A stretch of DNA of 64,000 nucleotides from an uncultured Collinsella sp. (GCA_902493895.1 CABUQW010000007.1:1-64000), one strand, 5' to 3'; shown: positions 40,105 to 48,479, numbered from the stretch's first letter. Notes: generated by a model from the letters alone, not told the origin. Numbers and translations: made by a program.

Positions 40105-40142
40105 AACGAAAAGCGCCCGCGGCCAAATGGTCGCGAGCGCTC
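40105..40142 (-). terminator. Terminator of crr
   Basis: AGCGCCCGCGGCC (40113-40125) pairs with GGTCGCGAGCGCT (40130-40142) with one mismatch and one G-T, followed on the minus strand by TTTTCG. Confidence 0.8.
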
Positions 40143-40179
40143 GACGAGGTGCCTTTTGGCTGTGTGGCGCGGGGCCTGG

Positions 40180-40743
40180 CTACTTGGTCTTGGCTACCAG
40201 CAGCGGGTCGCCAAGCTTGACGAGCGGGTTGCCGCCGATAAGCGTTCCGGACTCGCCGACATGGTCGATGCTCTTAAGACGATCGAGCTCGGAGACGATG
40301 ACGGTCACGATGTCCTCGTGACCAGCGGCCTTAATGGCTTCGCGGTCGAAGCTGATGAGCGGCTGGCCTGCCTTGACCACATCGCCCATCTCGACAAAGC
40401 GGGCAAAACCCTTGCCGTTCATTTCCACGGTGCCCAGGCCGACATGGATGAACACGCGAAGACCGTCCTCGGTGATCATGCCAATGGAGTGGTTGGTGAC
40501 AGTGGTGGCGCCGATGCGGCCGTTGGCGGGCGCATAGATGGTGCCGGTAATGGGCTCGATGCCATAGCCCTGGCCAAGCATACCCGAGGCAATCGTCTCG
40601 TCGGGAACCTCGTTCAGGTTGACGAGCACGCCGTTGACGGGGGCATAGATGACGCCTTCGCGGGTGGCGAAGCTTGCTGCGGGCGGAACGGACGCCTCGC
40701 CGGTCGAGGTGAAGGTGGACTTAAGCGAATCGAGCAGACCCAT
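40180..40743 (-). CDS. crr: PTS glucose-type EIIA component
   Basis: 187-aa soluble EIIA of the glucose superfamily. Both active-site histidines are in place: His85 in TNHSIGM and the phosphorylated His100 in VFIHVGLGTVEMNG, 15 residues apart as in E. coli EIIAGlc (His75/His90). The N-terminal extension FTSTGEASVPPAASF is longer than usual. The start is ATG 40743 after GGAGG. It stands alone, and the only PTS permease here (21952-23352) lacks EIIA, so this protein likely serves that and other permeases. Confidence 0.93.
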   Translation of the reverse strand: MGLLDSLKSTFTSTGEASVPPAASFATREGVIYAPVNGVLVNLNEVPDETIASGMLGQGYGIEPITGTIYAPANGRIGATTVTNHSIGMITEDGLRVFIHVGLGTVEMNGKGFARFVEMGDVVKAGQPLISFDREAIKAAGHEDIVTVIVSELDRLKSIDHVGESGTLIGGNPLVKLGDPLLVAKTK

Positions 40744-40755
40744 AGTTGCCTCCAA

Positions 40756-40986
40756 CTAAAATAGGCGCATATCGCGCGTTTGGTTTGCCGGAAACGTTTC
40801 ATATGTGTTTCGCGGCTTGGTCAACGCCCCTATTCTACGCTGCTCAAAGATACCTCTGAACTGGGATTATGTGATATATCAGTTGAAGGGAAACTTATTG
40901 TCGGAGTGTTTCTGCGCCACGGGTTCAAGTGGGGTACGCTTGAAGGCAAAAAACAAGGGCGCTTAATTTGCGCGAAGGGAGCACAT
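40756..40986. other. Divergent gap between crr and the esterase gene
   Basis: No gene seen. It should contain both promoters. An inverted repeat TTCAAG...CTTGAA lies near 40925-40944, just upstream of the esterase. Confidence 0.4.
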
Positions 40987-41886
40987 ATGATTGTCGAGAA
41001 CCATGCGCTGTGGGGCGAGGAGCCGACCGAGGAATATCCGGCGACCTTTACGTATTTGGGTGCCGAGCCGCTGCCCGATAAACCGAATGGCCGCCGCCCT
41101 GCCGTGATTATCTGCGGCGGAGGTGCGTTTACGCATATCGCTCCGCACGAGCAGGACCCGGTGGCGTTTGCATTTTTGGATCGCGGCTACCAGGCCTTTG
41201 TGCTCAACTATGTCACGAGTTCTACGGGTGACGTGAGCTTTCCGCACCCCCAGGCAGATCTTGCCAAGATGGTCGCCACGGTGCGCGCCAACGCCGACGA
41301 GTGGCATGTCGATCCCAAGCGCGTGTGCGTCGTGGGCTTTTCTGCTGGCGGCATGATTTGCGCCTCGCTGGCAACACAGTGGAAGACCGGCCCCTTCGCG
41401 GCACTTGCCGGGGCGCGTCCGGACGACATTCGTCCCGATGCCGTGGTGCTGGGCTATCCATTGCTCGACTTTGCCTATGTGCGTGACATGCAGACGCGCG
41501 ATCCGCGCATTGACTTGCGTGTGCCCAAGACGGGCGGCAAGACGGGGCGCGATTTGCTCAACGACTACCTGTCGATGGTGACGGGCGGCGAGGCAACTGA
41601 CGAGCATCTGGCCGACATCTGCCCCACCACGCATGTTTCGCGTCAGATGCCACCGACCTTTGTGTGGGGCGTGTCCGACGACAAGACGGCGCCGATCGCG
41701 CAGGTATACCCGTTTGCGCAGCGCATGGCCGAGGAGGGCGTTGCATGCGAGATGCACGTCTTCGACCAGGGTGGTCACGGCCTTTCGCTCGGCAACGCCA
41801 ACACCGCGGTCGACAACGAGGACAAGCAGGTGGCAGTCCGTCCCTGGATCCGCCTAGCCTTCCGCTTCCTGGAGCGCCATCTGTAA
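40987..41886 (+). CDS. Alpha/beta-hydrolase esterase (BD-FAE / acetylxylan-esterase-like)
   Basis: 299-aa cytosolic alpha/beta hydrolase. The oxyanion region is RRPAVIICGGGAFTHIAPHE. The nucleophile elbow is VVGFSAGGMICASLA (Ser). The catalytic Asp is in FVWGVSDDKTAPI and the His in DQGGHGLSLGNA. These motifs match the BD-FAE/lipase-like group that removes acetyl or similar groups from carbohydrates. ATG 40987 follows GAAGGGAG; the frame is open further upstream but has no better start. The physiological substrate is unknown. Confidence 0.85.
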   Translation: MIVENHALWGEEPTEEYPATFTYLGAEPLPDKPNGRRPAVIICGGGAFTHIAPHEQDPVAFAFLDRGYQAFVLNYVTSSTGDVSFPHPQADLAKMVATVRANADEWHVDPKRVCVVGFSAGGMICASLATQWKTGPFAALAGARPDDIRPDAVVLGYPLLDFAYVRDMQTRDPRIDLRVPKTGGKTGRDLLNDYLSMVTGGEATDEHLADICPTTHVSRQMPPTFVWGVSDDKTAPIAQVYPFAQRMAEEGVACEMHVFDQGGHGLSLGNANTAVDNEDKQVAVRPWIRLAFRFLERHL

Positions 41887-41913
41887 GAGGACGGGCATCC
41901 CAGCCCTTCAATA

Positions 41914-41982
41914 ACTTGCGGTGAAATAGCTCCGATCTGGGGCATCAACCAGCCCATCCAGGAACTATTCCACCGCAACTTT
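41914..41982. repeat. Palindrome family A, copy 2
   Basis: TTGCGGTGAAATAGCTCC (41916-41933) pairs with GGAACTATTCCACCGCAA (41961-41978) with two mismatched positions. Confidence 0.85.
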
Positions 41983-42000
41983 GTTTTTGATGTCCCGTCT

Positions 42001-42169
42001 GGAAACTGCATCCCAGTTCCCCCTTCAAGGTGGGACACGGTTTCCCATAGGGCCTCGATTTGGAAACCACATCCCGTTTCGAGCTCAAATTCTGGGTCGC
42101 AGTTTCCTCGAGGGGCCCCGTTGGGAAACTGCGACCCGTTTCGAGCGGGAATAACGGGACGCGCTTTCC
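42001..42169. repeat. 62-bp palindromic tandem array 1 (family C)
   Basis: A 14-mer of the form GGAAACYGCRWCCC alternates with its reverse complement. Forward copies start at 42001, 42062 and 42124; reverse copies at 42032, 42094 and 42156. Steps are 31, 30, 32, 30 and 32 nt. Spacers after forward copies resemble GTTTCGAGCnnnAATTCT; those after reverse copies resemble TCGAGGGGCCCCGTTG. The region holds three palindromic units of about 62 bp. It ends about 17 bp before the GntR stop. Confidence 0.9.
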
Positions 42170-42185
42170 GCAAGGGCATCGTTTC

Positions 42186-42836
42186 CTACCAGACGGTGAA
42201 CTGGGCGTTTTCTGTGTTCCAATGGACATCGCGAACGTAGTCGCGCACGCCCGTCGCATCTCGTGCTTCGAACAACTCAAGAATATGAGCATGTTCGTTG
42301 TTGGCTTTATTGAGCAGTTTGCACGCCGTCTCCTGGTCGACAGTCTCGTAATCGCGCTTGATAAAGCAGCGCTCGAGCTGCGAGATCATATCGCGCAGAC
42401 GGTCGTTGCCGCAGCGGTTGAAGTACGTTAGATGAAAGTCTCGCTGAATGTCGTCGTACTTTCGGATGAGACCGCCTTGGATCGCGAGGTCCATGGAGCC
42501 GACGAGAAATTTAAGCTGCGTAATGTCATCGTCGGTTAGGTTCGGACAGGCGAGATATGCGGCCTGCCCGTCGAGCGGCCCCATAATCTCAAAGACTTCA
42601 ACGGCGTTTTGCTGATCGAACCCACGGACGCGGAATCCGCGGCGGGGGAGATTGTCCAGGTAGCCGTCGCTTGCCAGCTGGATGAGCGCTTCGCGGACCG
42701 GTGTGCGCGACACGCCCATGGCATCGCAGATCGCCTGCTCGCTCAGCCGGTCGCCGGCCGAAAGCTCGCCGGCGTCAATACGGCTCGAAATATAGTCGTA
42801 TACGTGGTCCTTCAGGGGCCTTCTGAGCGTTTCCAT
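42186..42836 (-). CDS. GntR-family (FCD) transcriptional regulator
   Basis: 216-aa regulator with a winged HTH (VYDYISSRIDAGELSAGDRL, then SEQAICDAMGVSRTPVREAL) and an all-helical FCD ligand domain (EVFEIMGPLDGQAAYLACPN, RDFHLTYFNRCGNDRL with the metal-binding Asp/His pattern). It is divergent from the dimethylargininase-antiporter genes and probably controls them through the ATTGTATACAAT palindrome in the gap. Confidence 0.88.
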   Translation of the reverse strand: METLRRPLKDHVYDYISSRIDAGELSAGDRLSEQAICDAMGVSRTPVREALIQLASDGYLDNLPRRGFRVRGFDQQNAVEVFEIMGPLDGQAAYLACPNLTDDDITQLKFLVGSMDLAIQGGLIRKYDDIQRDFHLTYFNRCGNDRLRDMISQLERCFIKRDYETVDQETACKLLNKANNEHAHILELFEARDATGVRDYVRDVHWNTENAQFTVW

Positions 42837-42982
42837 GAGCCTATGTTCCTTAACGGTATATTTCTAAAAGCAAATACGTTTCACTTGAATAGCTCAGTTG
42901 AATTATAGAACGACCAGCTAAATCATGCTACTTTGCGCCGATACGCAAGAATACGCTTACCGAAGAATACCTACCGTTCAGG

Positions 42983-42994
42983 ATTGTATACAAT
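42983..42994. promoter_or_regulatory. Candidate GntR operator
   Basis: Perfect 12-bp palindrome ATTGTATACAAT, matching the TnGTnnnACnA form of FadR/FCD regulators, followed by a second ATACAA. Confidence 0.6.
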
Positions 42995-43091
42995 ATACAA
43001 AACAGGAAAACCGCCCTAAGATAAAGACATCGAAAGGAAGGCGGGCGCGAAGAAGTCCCGCTCTCTGCTAAGAGATCCAAGGAGGATCATC

Positions 43092-43868
43092 ATGACCAAG
43101 TTCAGCCACGTCATCATCCGCCGCCCCGGCAAGTCCCTGAGCAATGGCATCACGAGTGCCCCCGAGCTTGGCCAGCCCATGTACGAGCGCGCCATCGAGG
43201 AGCACTACGATTACGAGCATGCGCTCGAGCAGTGCGGCGTTGACGTGTCGGTGCTGCCGGCACTCGAGCAGTATCCCGACAGCTGCTTCGTCGAAGATCC
43301 GGCCGTCATCACTCGCTGCGGCGCCATCATTACCAACCCCGGTGCCGATAGCCGCAACGGCGAGAAGGACGAGATCGAGCCGGCCGTCCGTCGCTTCTTT
43401 GACGACGAGCATGTCAAGCACATCGTTTCTCCGGGCACGCTCGACGGCGGCGACGTCATGATGGTCGGTGACCATTTCTACGTCGGTCGCTCCGCTCGTA
43501 CCAACGAAGAGGGCATCCGCCAGTTCTGTGAAATTCTCGAGGGCTGGGGCCTCGAGGGTTCTGAGGTTCCGCTGGAGGAGGTCCTGCACCTCAAGACGGG
43601 CGTCAACTACATCGAGGACAACAACATGCTCGTCTCTGGTGAGTTCATCGATAAGCCCGACTTTGCCCAGTACAACAAGATCGTCGTGCCCGAGGACGAG
43701 GCGTACGGCGTCAACTGCATCTGGGTCAACGGTACGGTCATCGTTGCCGAGGGCTATCCGACTGTGCTCAAGGCCGTGCAGGATCTGGGCTACAAGACAC
43801 TCGTCGTTGACACCTCCGAGTATCGCAAGGTCGACGGCGGCCTTTCTTGCCTGTCGCTGCGCTTCTAA
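43092..43868 (+). CDS. Dimethylarginine dimethylaminohydrolase (DDAH)
   Basis: 258-aa amidinotransferase-fold hydrolase that converts N-methylated arginines (ADMA, MMA) to citrulline and methylamines. The catalytic Cys253 is in RKVDGGLSCLSLRF at the C-terminus, His166 in VLHLKTGVNYI, and the substrate acids are in FVEDPAV (Glu68, Asp69), with TLDGGDVMMVGDHFYVGRSA. Length and motifs are close to the Pseudomonas enzyme. Arginine deiminases are longer and end differently, so I prefer DDAH. AAGGAGG precedes the ATG. An APC antiporter follows and a GntR regulator is divergent. Confidence 0.88.
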   Translation: MTKFSHVIIRRPGKSLSNGITSAPELGQPMYERAIEEHYDYEHALEQCGVDVSVLPALEQYPDSCFVEDPAVITRCGAIITNPGADSRNGEKDEIEPAVRRFFDDEHVKHIVSPGTLDGGDVMMVGDHFYVGRSARTNEEGIRQFCEILEGWGLEGSEVPLEEVLHLKTGVNYIEDNNMLVSGEFIDKPDFAQYNKIVVPEDEAYGVNCIWVNGTVIVAEGYPTVLKAVQDLGYKTLVVDTSEYRKVDGGLSCLSLRF

Positions 43869-43902
43869 CGCGATAGCTGTAACAGTCTGATGATCGCTTG
43901 AC

Positions 43903-43945
43903 CGATGGCCCGGCACCCGATTCGGGACGTCCGGGCCATCTTTCG
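43903..43945 (+). terminator. Hairpin between DDAH and antiporter genes
   Basis: GATGGCCCGG (43903-43912) pairs with CCGGGCCATC (43930-43939), then TTTCG. Probably a partial terminator, since the antiporter starts 39 nt later. Confidence 0.75.
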
Positions 43946-43977
43946 TTCGATCGCATGATGAAGGGGGTGCACATACA

Positions 43978-45441
43978 ATGGCCTCTAAAGCTCAAAATGA
44001 AGAGATTATCGACCCTAATGGCCTCGATCTCTTTCGTCTGACCATGATGGTCATTACCGCCAGTATTTGTGGCGGCATCTTTTCGCTTGCCGGCGATATG
44101 GCAGCAGGCGGGGCAAATACCGGTGCGGTTATCGTCTCGTGGGGAATTTGCTTTATTGGCGTCTTTGCGCTGATGATGGTGTTCAACGGTTTGTCTCAGG
44201 CCCGTCCCGACCTGACCGGCGGCATCTATGCATACGCTGCGGCCGGTTTTGGCGATTACATTGGATTCAACTCCGCTTGGGGCTACTGGATCAGCGCATG
44301 TCTTTCCAACGTGAGCTTTGCGCTCTTGCTGTTTAGCGCGCTGGGCTATTTCTTCCCTGCGTTTGGCGCGGGCAACAACCTGCTTTCCATCGTCTGCGCC
44401 AGCGTGTTTTTGTGGTTCCTTACCGCCCTTGTGCTTCGTGGCGTTAAGGAGGCTGCGGGCATTAACACGATCGTCACGTTGGCGAAGCTGGTGCCGCTGG
44501 GGCTCTTTGTGCTGAGTATCGTGCTCCTGGGTAAGTTCAACGTCGATATCTTTATGGACAACTTCTGGGGAGAGCCGGCTGGTCCTGGCTTTGGCGAGCA
44601 GGTTGTCTCGACCATGATCGCCCTTGTCTGGGTCTTCACGGGCATCGAGGGCGCTGTTGTTATCTCGGGTCGTGCAAAGTACGTACGCGACGTCGGTCGC
44701 TCGACAGCACTTGGATTTGCGGCGGTGTTCGTCCTGTATCTGATCATCTCGATGCTGTCGCTCGGCATTATGCCGCGCGAGGAGATGGCACAGCTCGCGA
44801 CGCCCTCCATGGCGGGAATTCTCGAGTGCGCAATCGGTCCGGTTGGCGCTGCCATCGTAAATCTTGGCGTTATCCTTTCGTTGGTCGGCGCGCTGCTGGG
44901 CTATGTCATCATTGCGTCCGAGACGCCGTTCGAGGCAGCGCGCCAGGGATCCTTCCCTCTGGCGTTTGCCAAGACGAACAAGCACGACGCCCCGGTGGTA
45001 ACGGTTCTCGTGAGCTCCGGCATCACGCAGCTCTTCTTGATCGTGTCGTATGTGGCGGCGAGCACCTACCAGTTCTTCTATAGCTGCGCAGTCAACACGA
45101 TTCTGGTTCCGTATGTCTGCTCGGCTGCCTATTACATGGTGATTGGCTGGAAGAACGAGCATCTGGACGGGCCGCATGCGCCCAGCGTCGGCAAGGCGCG
45201 CTTCTTTGGCACGCTCGGCTTTATCTACACATTGTTCCTGGTGTGGTCGACGGGTCTCCAGGGCGTTATGATCACGACGATTCTTTTTGCTCCGGCCATT
45301 CCCGTTTATATGCTGGGCGAGCGAGGCCGCGGTAAGCCGGTGCTTCCTCATCTGCACGACAAGCTGATCGCGGCGGTGGTCATTGTCGTGGCAATCATTT
45401 CGCTGTATCTGCACTTTGCCGGCATTGCGCCGATCGTCTAG
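43978..45441 (+). CDS. APC-family basic amino-acid antiporter (ArcD-like)
   Basis: 487-aa membrane transporter with about 12 hydrophobic helices. The first helix carries the APC motif ITASICGGIFSLAGDMAAGG, followed by GLSQARPDLTGGIYAYA. The helix 6 region (ALVWVFTGIEGAVVISGRA) matches arginine/ornithine and related antiporters. I infer import of methylarginine or arginine in exchange for citrulline or ornithine because the gene follows DDAH. The start is ATG 43978 with AAGGGGG upstream. Confidence 0.85.
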   Translation: MASKAQNEEIIDPNGLDLFRLTMMVITASICGGIFSLAGDMAAGGANTGAVIVSWGICFIGVFALMMVFNGLSQARPDLTGGIYAYAAAGFGDYIGFNSAWGYWISACLSNVSFALLLFSALGYFFPAFGAGNNLLSIVCASVFLWFLTALVLRGVKEAAGINTIVTLAKLVPLGLFVLSIVLLGKFNVDIFMDNFWGEPAGPGFGEQVVSTMIALVWVFTGIEGAVVISGRAKYVRDVGRSTALGFAAVFVLYLIISMLSLGIMPREEMAQLATPSMAGILECAIGPVGAAIVNLGVILSLVGALLGYVIIASETPFEAARQGSFPLAFAKTNKHDAPVVTVLVSSGITQLFLIVSYVAASTYQFFYSCAVNTILVPYVCSAAYYMVIGWKNEHLDGPHAPSVGKARFFGTLGFIYTLFLVWSTGLQGVMITTILFAPAIPVYMLGERGRGKPVLPHLHDKLIAAVVIVVAIISLYLHFAGIAPIV

Positions 45442-45554
45442 GACTGTGGCAAGCTTCATCGCTTGGTAAGCCGACGGAGGCATCGCGTGCCGGTGCCGTT
45501 CGGTAATCCATAACTGACGTGGGCCTCTGTAACGTGCCTTTGTGAGCGCCCACC

Positions 45555-45596
45555 AAGCCCGCGCAGGTGACATTTGTTGCCAGCGCGGGCTTTTGC
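45555..45596 (+). terminator. Terminator downstream of the antiporter gene
   Basis: Perfect 10-bp stem AAGCCCGCGC (45555-45564) / GCGCGGGCTT (45583-45592), then TTTGC. It is about 115 bp past the stop; 45442-45554 shows no gene. Confidence 0.75.
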
Positions 45597-45612
45597 TGTT
45601 GCGGCGAAATGC

Positions 45613-45662
45613 TGCCGGCAGCTGGGGACGTTCCTATTGTGCCGGCACCCTGGGACACTCCT
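45613..45662 (+). repeat. Direct repeat pair
   Basis: Two 23-nt copies starting TGCCGGCA (45613-45635 and 45640-45662), differing at six positions, 27 nt apart. Each starts with a palindromic TGCCGGCA and continues with TGGGGACG or TGGGACAC. Confidence 0.65.
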
Positions 45663-45732
45663 TGGATGTTCCGCATGCGACGGAGGGAACGGATCATTTT
45701 GTCGAGGGGCGGGCGGCTGTTTCGGTCCTCGG

Positions 45733-45931
45733 GGAAACCGCGTCCCGTTTCGAGAGCAGATTCCGGGCCGCAGTTTCCCCGAGGGCCCCATTGGGAAATT
45801 GCAGCCCAGTCTGAGCACCGATTCCGGGCTGCAGTTTCCGCTAGATGCCTCAACCGGAAAGCCCATCCCGTTTAGGTGTTCCGGAGTGGGATTCGGTTTC
45901 TGCAACAGGGCCGTCTGGGAAGCAATGGCCC
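45733..45931. repeat. 62-bp palindromic tandem array 2 (family C)
   Basis: Forward 14-mers start at 45733, 45794, 45856 and (degenerate) 45918; reverse 14-mers at 45765, 45826 and 45888. Steps are 32, 29, 32, 30, 32 and 30 nt, the same period as array 1. Examples are GGAAACCGCGTCCC, GGGCCGCAGTTTCC and GGGCTGCAGTTTCC. Spacers GTTTCGAGAGCAGATTCC and CCGAGGGCCCCATTG match those of array 1. Confidence 0.9.
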
Positions 45932-45958
45932 AGAATTCCCCTTGCACCGATCTGTTGA

Positions 45959-46035
45959 TTGAACATCGTTGCATGTTCGCGCTATCATGCATGGATAAAT
46001 TGGTTAGCCATGGCAAACGGTTAGCCATGGTGAAC
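45959..46035 (+). promoter_or_regulatory. feoAB promoter and tandem operators
   Basis: -35 TTGAAC (45959-45964), 18-nt spacer, -10 TATCAT (45983-45988). Downstream are two copies of a near-palindrome, GTTAGCCATGGCAAAC (46003-46018) and GTTAGCCATGGTGAAC (46020-46035), 17 nt apart. GGTTAGCC is the half-site form bound by DtxR/IdeR iron regulators. GAACAT..ATGTTC (45961-45978) forms another inverted repeat. Confidence 0.65.
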
Positions 46036-46077
46036 ATAAATGCAACGCCCTGTGGGCGCCGGGGGAGGAACACGGAC

Positions 46078-48438
46078 GTGAAGCTCGATACGCTCGAGAT
46101 TGGAAAGGACGCCGTTGTCGCATCAGTGGCATCGGACGATCAGGCACTCCGACAGCATATTTTGGACATGGGTCTAACGCCGGGCACCGAAGTCACCATG
46201 ATGAAGTACGCCCCCATGGGTGACCCGCTCGAGATCCGCCTGCGTGGCTACGAGTTGACGCTGCGCAAGGACGATGCCGCTCGCATCGAGCTTGTGGGTA
46301 TTCACGACACCGATACGAGTCCGCGCGCTAACGCCGCAATCGGCACGACGGAGCATCCGGCCCTGGGCGAGGGGACGTATTCGCCCCGTGCGGCAAAGAC
46401 GGCCGTGCCCGAGGGCGCGCCGCTGCACTTTGCCCTCGCCGGCAACCAAAACTGCGGCAAGACCACGTTATTCAACCAGCTGACGGGCTCCAACCAGCAC
46501 GTCGGTAACTTTCCCGGCGTGACGGTCGACCGCAAAGATGGCACCATCCGCAACCATCCCGAGGCGAGCGTTACCGACCTGCCCGGCATTTACTCCCTGT
46601 CGCCGTACACAGGCGAGGAGGTCGTGAGCCGTCAGTTCATCCTCGACGAGCGCCCGGACGCCATCATCGACATCATTGACGCCACCAACATCGAGCGTAA
46701 CCTGTACCTGACACTGCAGCTTATGGAGCTCGATCGCCCCATGGTCATCGCGCTCAACATGATGGACGAGGTGACCGCCAACGGCGGCGCCGTGGACGTC
46801 AACTTGCTCGAGAGCCTGATGGGCGTGCCTGTTGTCCCCATTAGCGCTGCCCGCAACGAGGGCATCGGCGAGTTGGTGGACCACGCCCTGCACGTGGCGC
46901 GGTTCCGCGAGCGCCCTGGTCGCCTGGACTTTTGCGCGCCCGACGGTCCGGACGGTGGTGTGCTGCATCGCTGCATCCACGGTATTGCTAACCTGATCGA
47001 GGACCATGCCGTGACGGCGCACATCCCGGTGCGCTTTGCGGCGACCAAGCTGGTCGAGGGCGATGAGCTGGTAACCGAGGCGCTTCACCTGGATCGCAAT
47101 GAGCTCGACGCGATCGAGCACATTATTACCCAGATGGAGGGCGAGGCCGGCACCGACCGCCTATCTGCGCTGGCCGATATGCGTTTTAGCTTTATCGGCG
47201 ACGTGTGCGGGCGTTGCGTCGTCAAGCCGCACGAGAGCCGCGAGCACGTGCGCTCCGTCAAGATTGACCGCATCCTGACAGGCCGCTTCACGGCCATTCC
47301 GGCGTTCCTGGTGATCATGGGTCTCGTTTTTTGGCTGACGTTTGGCGTGATCGGCGCGGCGTTGCAGGGACTCATGGAGGACGGTATCGCTGCCATCATC
47401 GCCTCGGCCGATGCGGGCCTCAAGGCATTCGGAACCAACGACGTGGTGCGCTCGCTGGCTGTCGACGGCGTGCTTACGGGTGTGGGCAGCGTGCTGACCT
47501 TCCTGCCGATTATCGTCGTGCTCTTCTTGTTCCTCTCCATTCTGGAAGACTCCGGCTACATGGCGCGCGTGGCCTTTGTCATGGATAAGGTGTTGCGCCG
47601 CTTTGGTTTGTCTGGTCGAAGCTTCGTGCCCATGCTCGTCGGTTTTGGCTGCACCGTACCGGCTATCATGTCGACCCGTACGCTCCCATCCGAGCACGAC
47701 CGCAAGATGACGGTCATGCTCACGCCGTTTATGAGCTGCTCGGCCAAGTTGCCGGTCTACGGACTGCTGTGCGGGGCGTTTTTCCCGCAGGCGATGGTCC
47801 CCGCCATGGTCTCGCTCTATCTGATCGGTATCGTGGTCGGCTGCATTGCCGCCCTGGTGCTCAACCGCACGGCGTTTAAGGGCGACCCGGTGCCATTTAT
47901 CATGGAGCTTCCCAACTACCGCCTGCCGAGCGTCAAGACGACAGTGATGCTGGCATGGGATAAGGCCAAGGACTTTATTACCAAGGCCTTTACCATTATC
48001 TTTGCCGCGACCGTGGTCATCTGGTTCCTTCAGACGTTCGATATCCGCTTTAATGTGGTCGCCGATCAGTCGCAGAGTCTGCTTGCGGGCCTCGGCAGCA
48101 TCATCGCTCCGCTGCTGGCGCCGCTTGGCTTTGGCGACTGGCGTGCCTCGACGGCACTCGTCACCGGACTTATCGCCAAGGAGAGTGTCATCTCGACCCT
48201 CACGGTGCTTTTGGGCGCGACCTCGCCCGCGGCACTGTCGACCATGTTTTCGCCGTTTACCGCCTATGTGTTCCTGGTCTTTACGCTGCTGTACCCGCCT
48301 TGCGTGGCCGCTATCGGCGCTGTCAAGAGCGAGTTGGGCGCGCGCTATGCCGTGGCCGTATTCGCGTTTCAGGTCGCCGTTGCCTGGATCGTGGCGTTTG
48401 TCGTGCATTCGGCGGGCATATTGCTGGGGTTGGCTTAG
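46078..48438 (+). CDS. feoB: FeoA-FeoB fusion, ferrous iron transporter
   Basis: 786-aa protein that imports Fe2+. Residues 1-75 form a FeoA SH3-like domain (LRQHILDMGLTPGTEVTMMK, then DPLEIRLRGYELTLRKDDAA). A linker leads to the FeoB G domain (G1 GNQNCGKTTLFNQLTG, G2 VGNFPGVTVD, G3 VTDLPGIYSLS, G4 ALNMMDEV). The membrane part has about ten helices, with the Gate motifs GFGCTVPAIMSTRTL and FMSCSAKLPVYGLL. The start is GTG 46078 with GGGGGAGGAA upstream; the frame extends into the repeat array and is not coding there. FeoA and FeoB are separate proteins in many bacteria. Confidence 0.94.
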   Translation: MKLDTLEIGKDAVVASVASDDQALRQHILDMGLTPGTEVTMMKYAPMGDPLEIRLRGYELTLRKDDAARIELVGIHDTDTSPRANAAIGTTEHPALGEGTYSPRAAKTAVPEGAPLHFALAGNQNCGKTTLFNQLTGSNQHVGNFPGVTVDRKDGTIRNHPEASVTDLPGIYSLSPYTGEEVVSRQFILDERPDAIIDIIDATNIERNLYLTLQLMELDRPMVIALNMMDEVTANGGAVDVNLLESLMGVPVVPISAARNEGIGELVDHALHVARFRERPGRLDFCAPDGPDGGVLHRCIHGIANLIEDHAVTAHIPVRFAATKLVEGDELVTEALHLDRNELDAIEHIITQMEGEAGTDRLSALADMRFSFIGDVCGRCVVKPHESREHVRSVKIDRILTGRFTAIPAFLVIMGLVFWLTFGVIGAALQGLMEDGIAAIIASADAGLKAFGTNDVVRSLAVDGVLTGVGSVLTFLPIIVVLFLFLSILEDSGYMARVAFVMDKVLRRFGLSGRSFVPMLVGFGCTVPAIMSTRTLPSEHDRKMTVMLTPFMSCSAKLPVYGLLCGAFFPQAMVPAMVSLYLIGIVVGCIAALVLNRTAFKGDPVPFIMELPNYRLPSVKTTVMLAWDKAKDFITKAFTIIFAATVVIWFLQTFDIRFNVVADQSQSLLAGLGSIIAPLLAPLGFGDWRASTALVTGLIAKESVISTLTVLLGATSPAALSTMFSPFTAYVFLVFTLLYPPCVAAIGAVKSELGARYAVAVFAFQVAVAWIVAFVVHSAGILLGLA

Positions 48439-48479
48439 TTATGAATTGACGGCGCAACCTCTGTGTATCGAATTGTTTT

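Noticed and set aside
42001..42169. CRISPR array
   Set aside because: The regular spacing is suggestive, but the 14-mer alternates in orientation, the spacers are related to each other, and no cas gene is present. It is a tandem palindromic repeat.
43768..45573. 601-codon antisense frame opposite the antiporter gene
   Set aside because: Composition rich in His/Arg/Asp/Lys as expected from the complement of a membrane protein gene; the forward frame has clear APC motifs.
45395..46073. Short open frames in the repeat arrays encoding similar peptides (GNCGPES..LETG and the like, also at 41775-42179)
   Set aside because: The peptide similarity follows from the DNA repeat itself; there are no ribosome sites and frames run through terminators and neighbouring gene ends.
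45574..46077. 168-residue N-terminal extension of FeoB
   Set aside because: The extension translates a terminator, the repeat array and the promoter; a GTG with an excellent ribosome site at 46078 gives a proper FeoA start.
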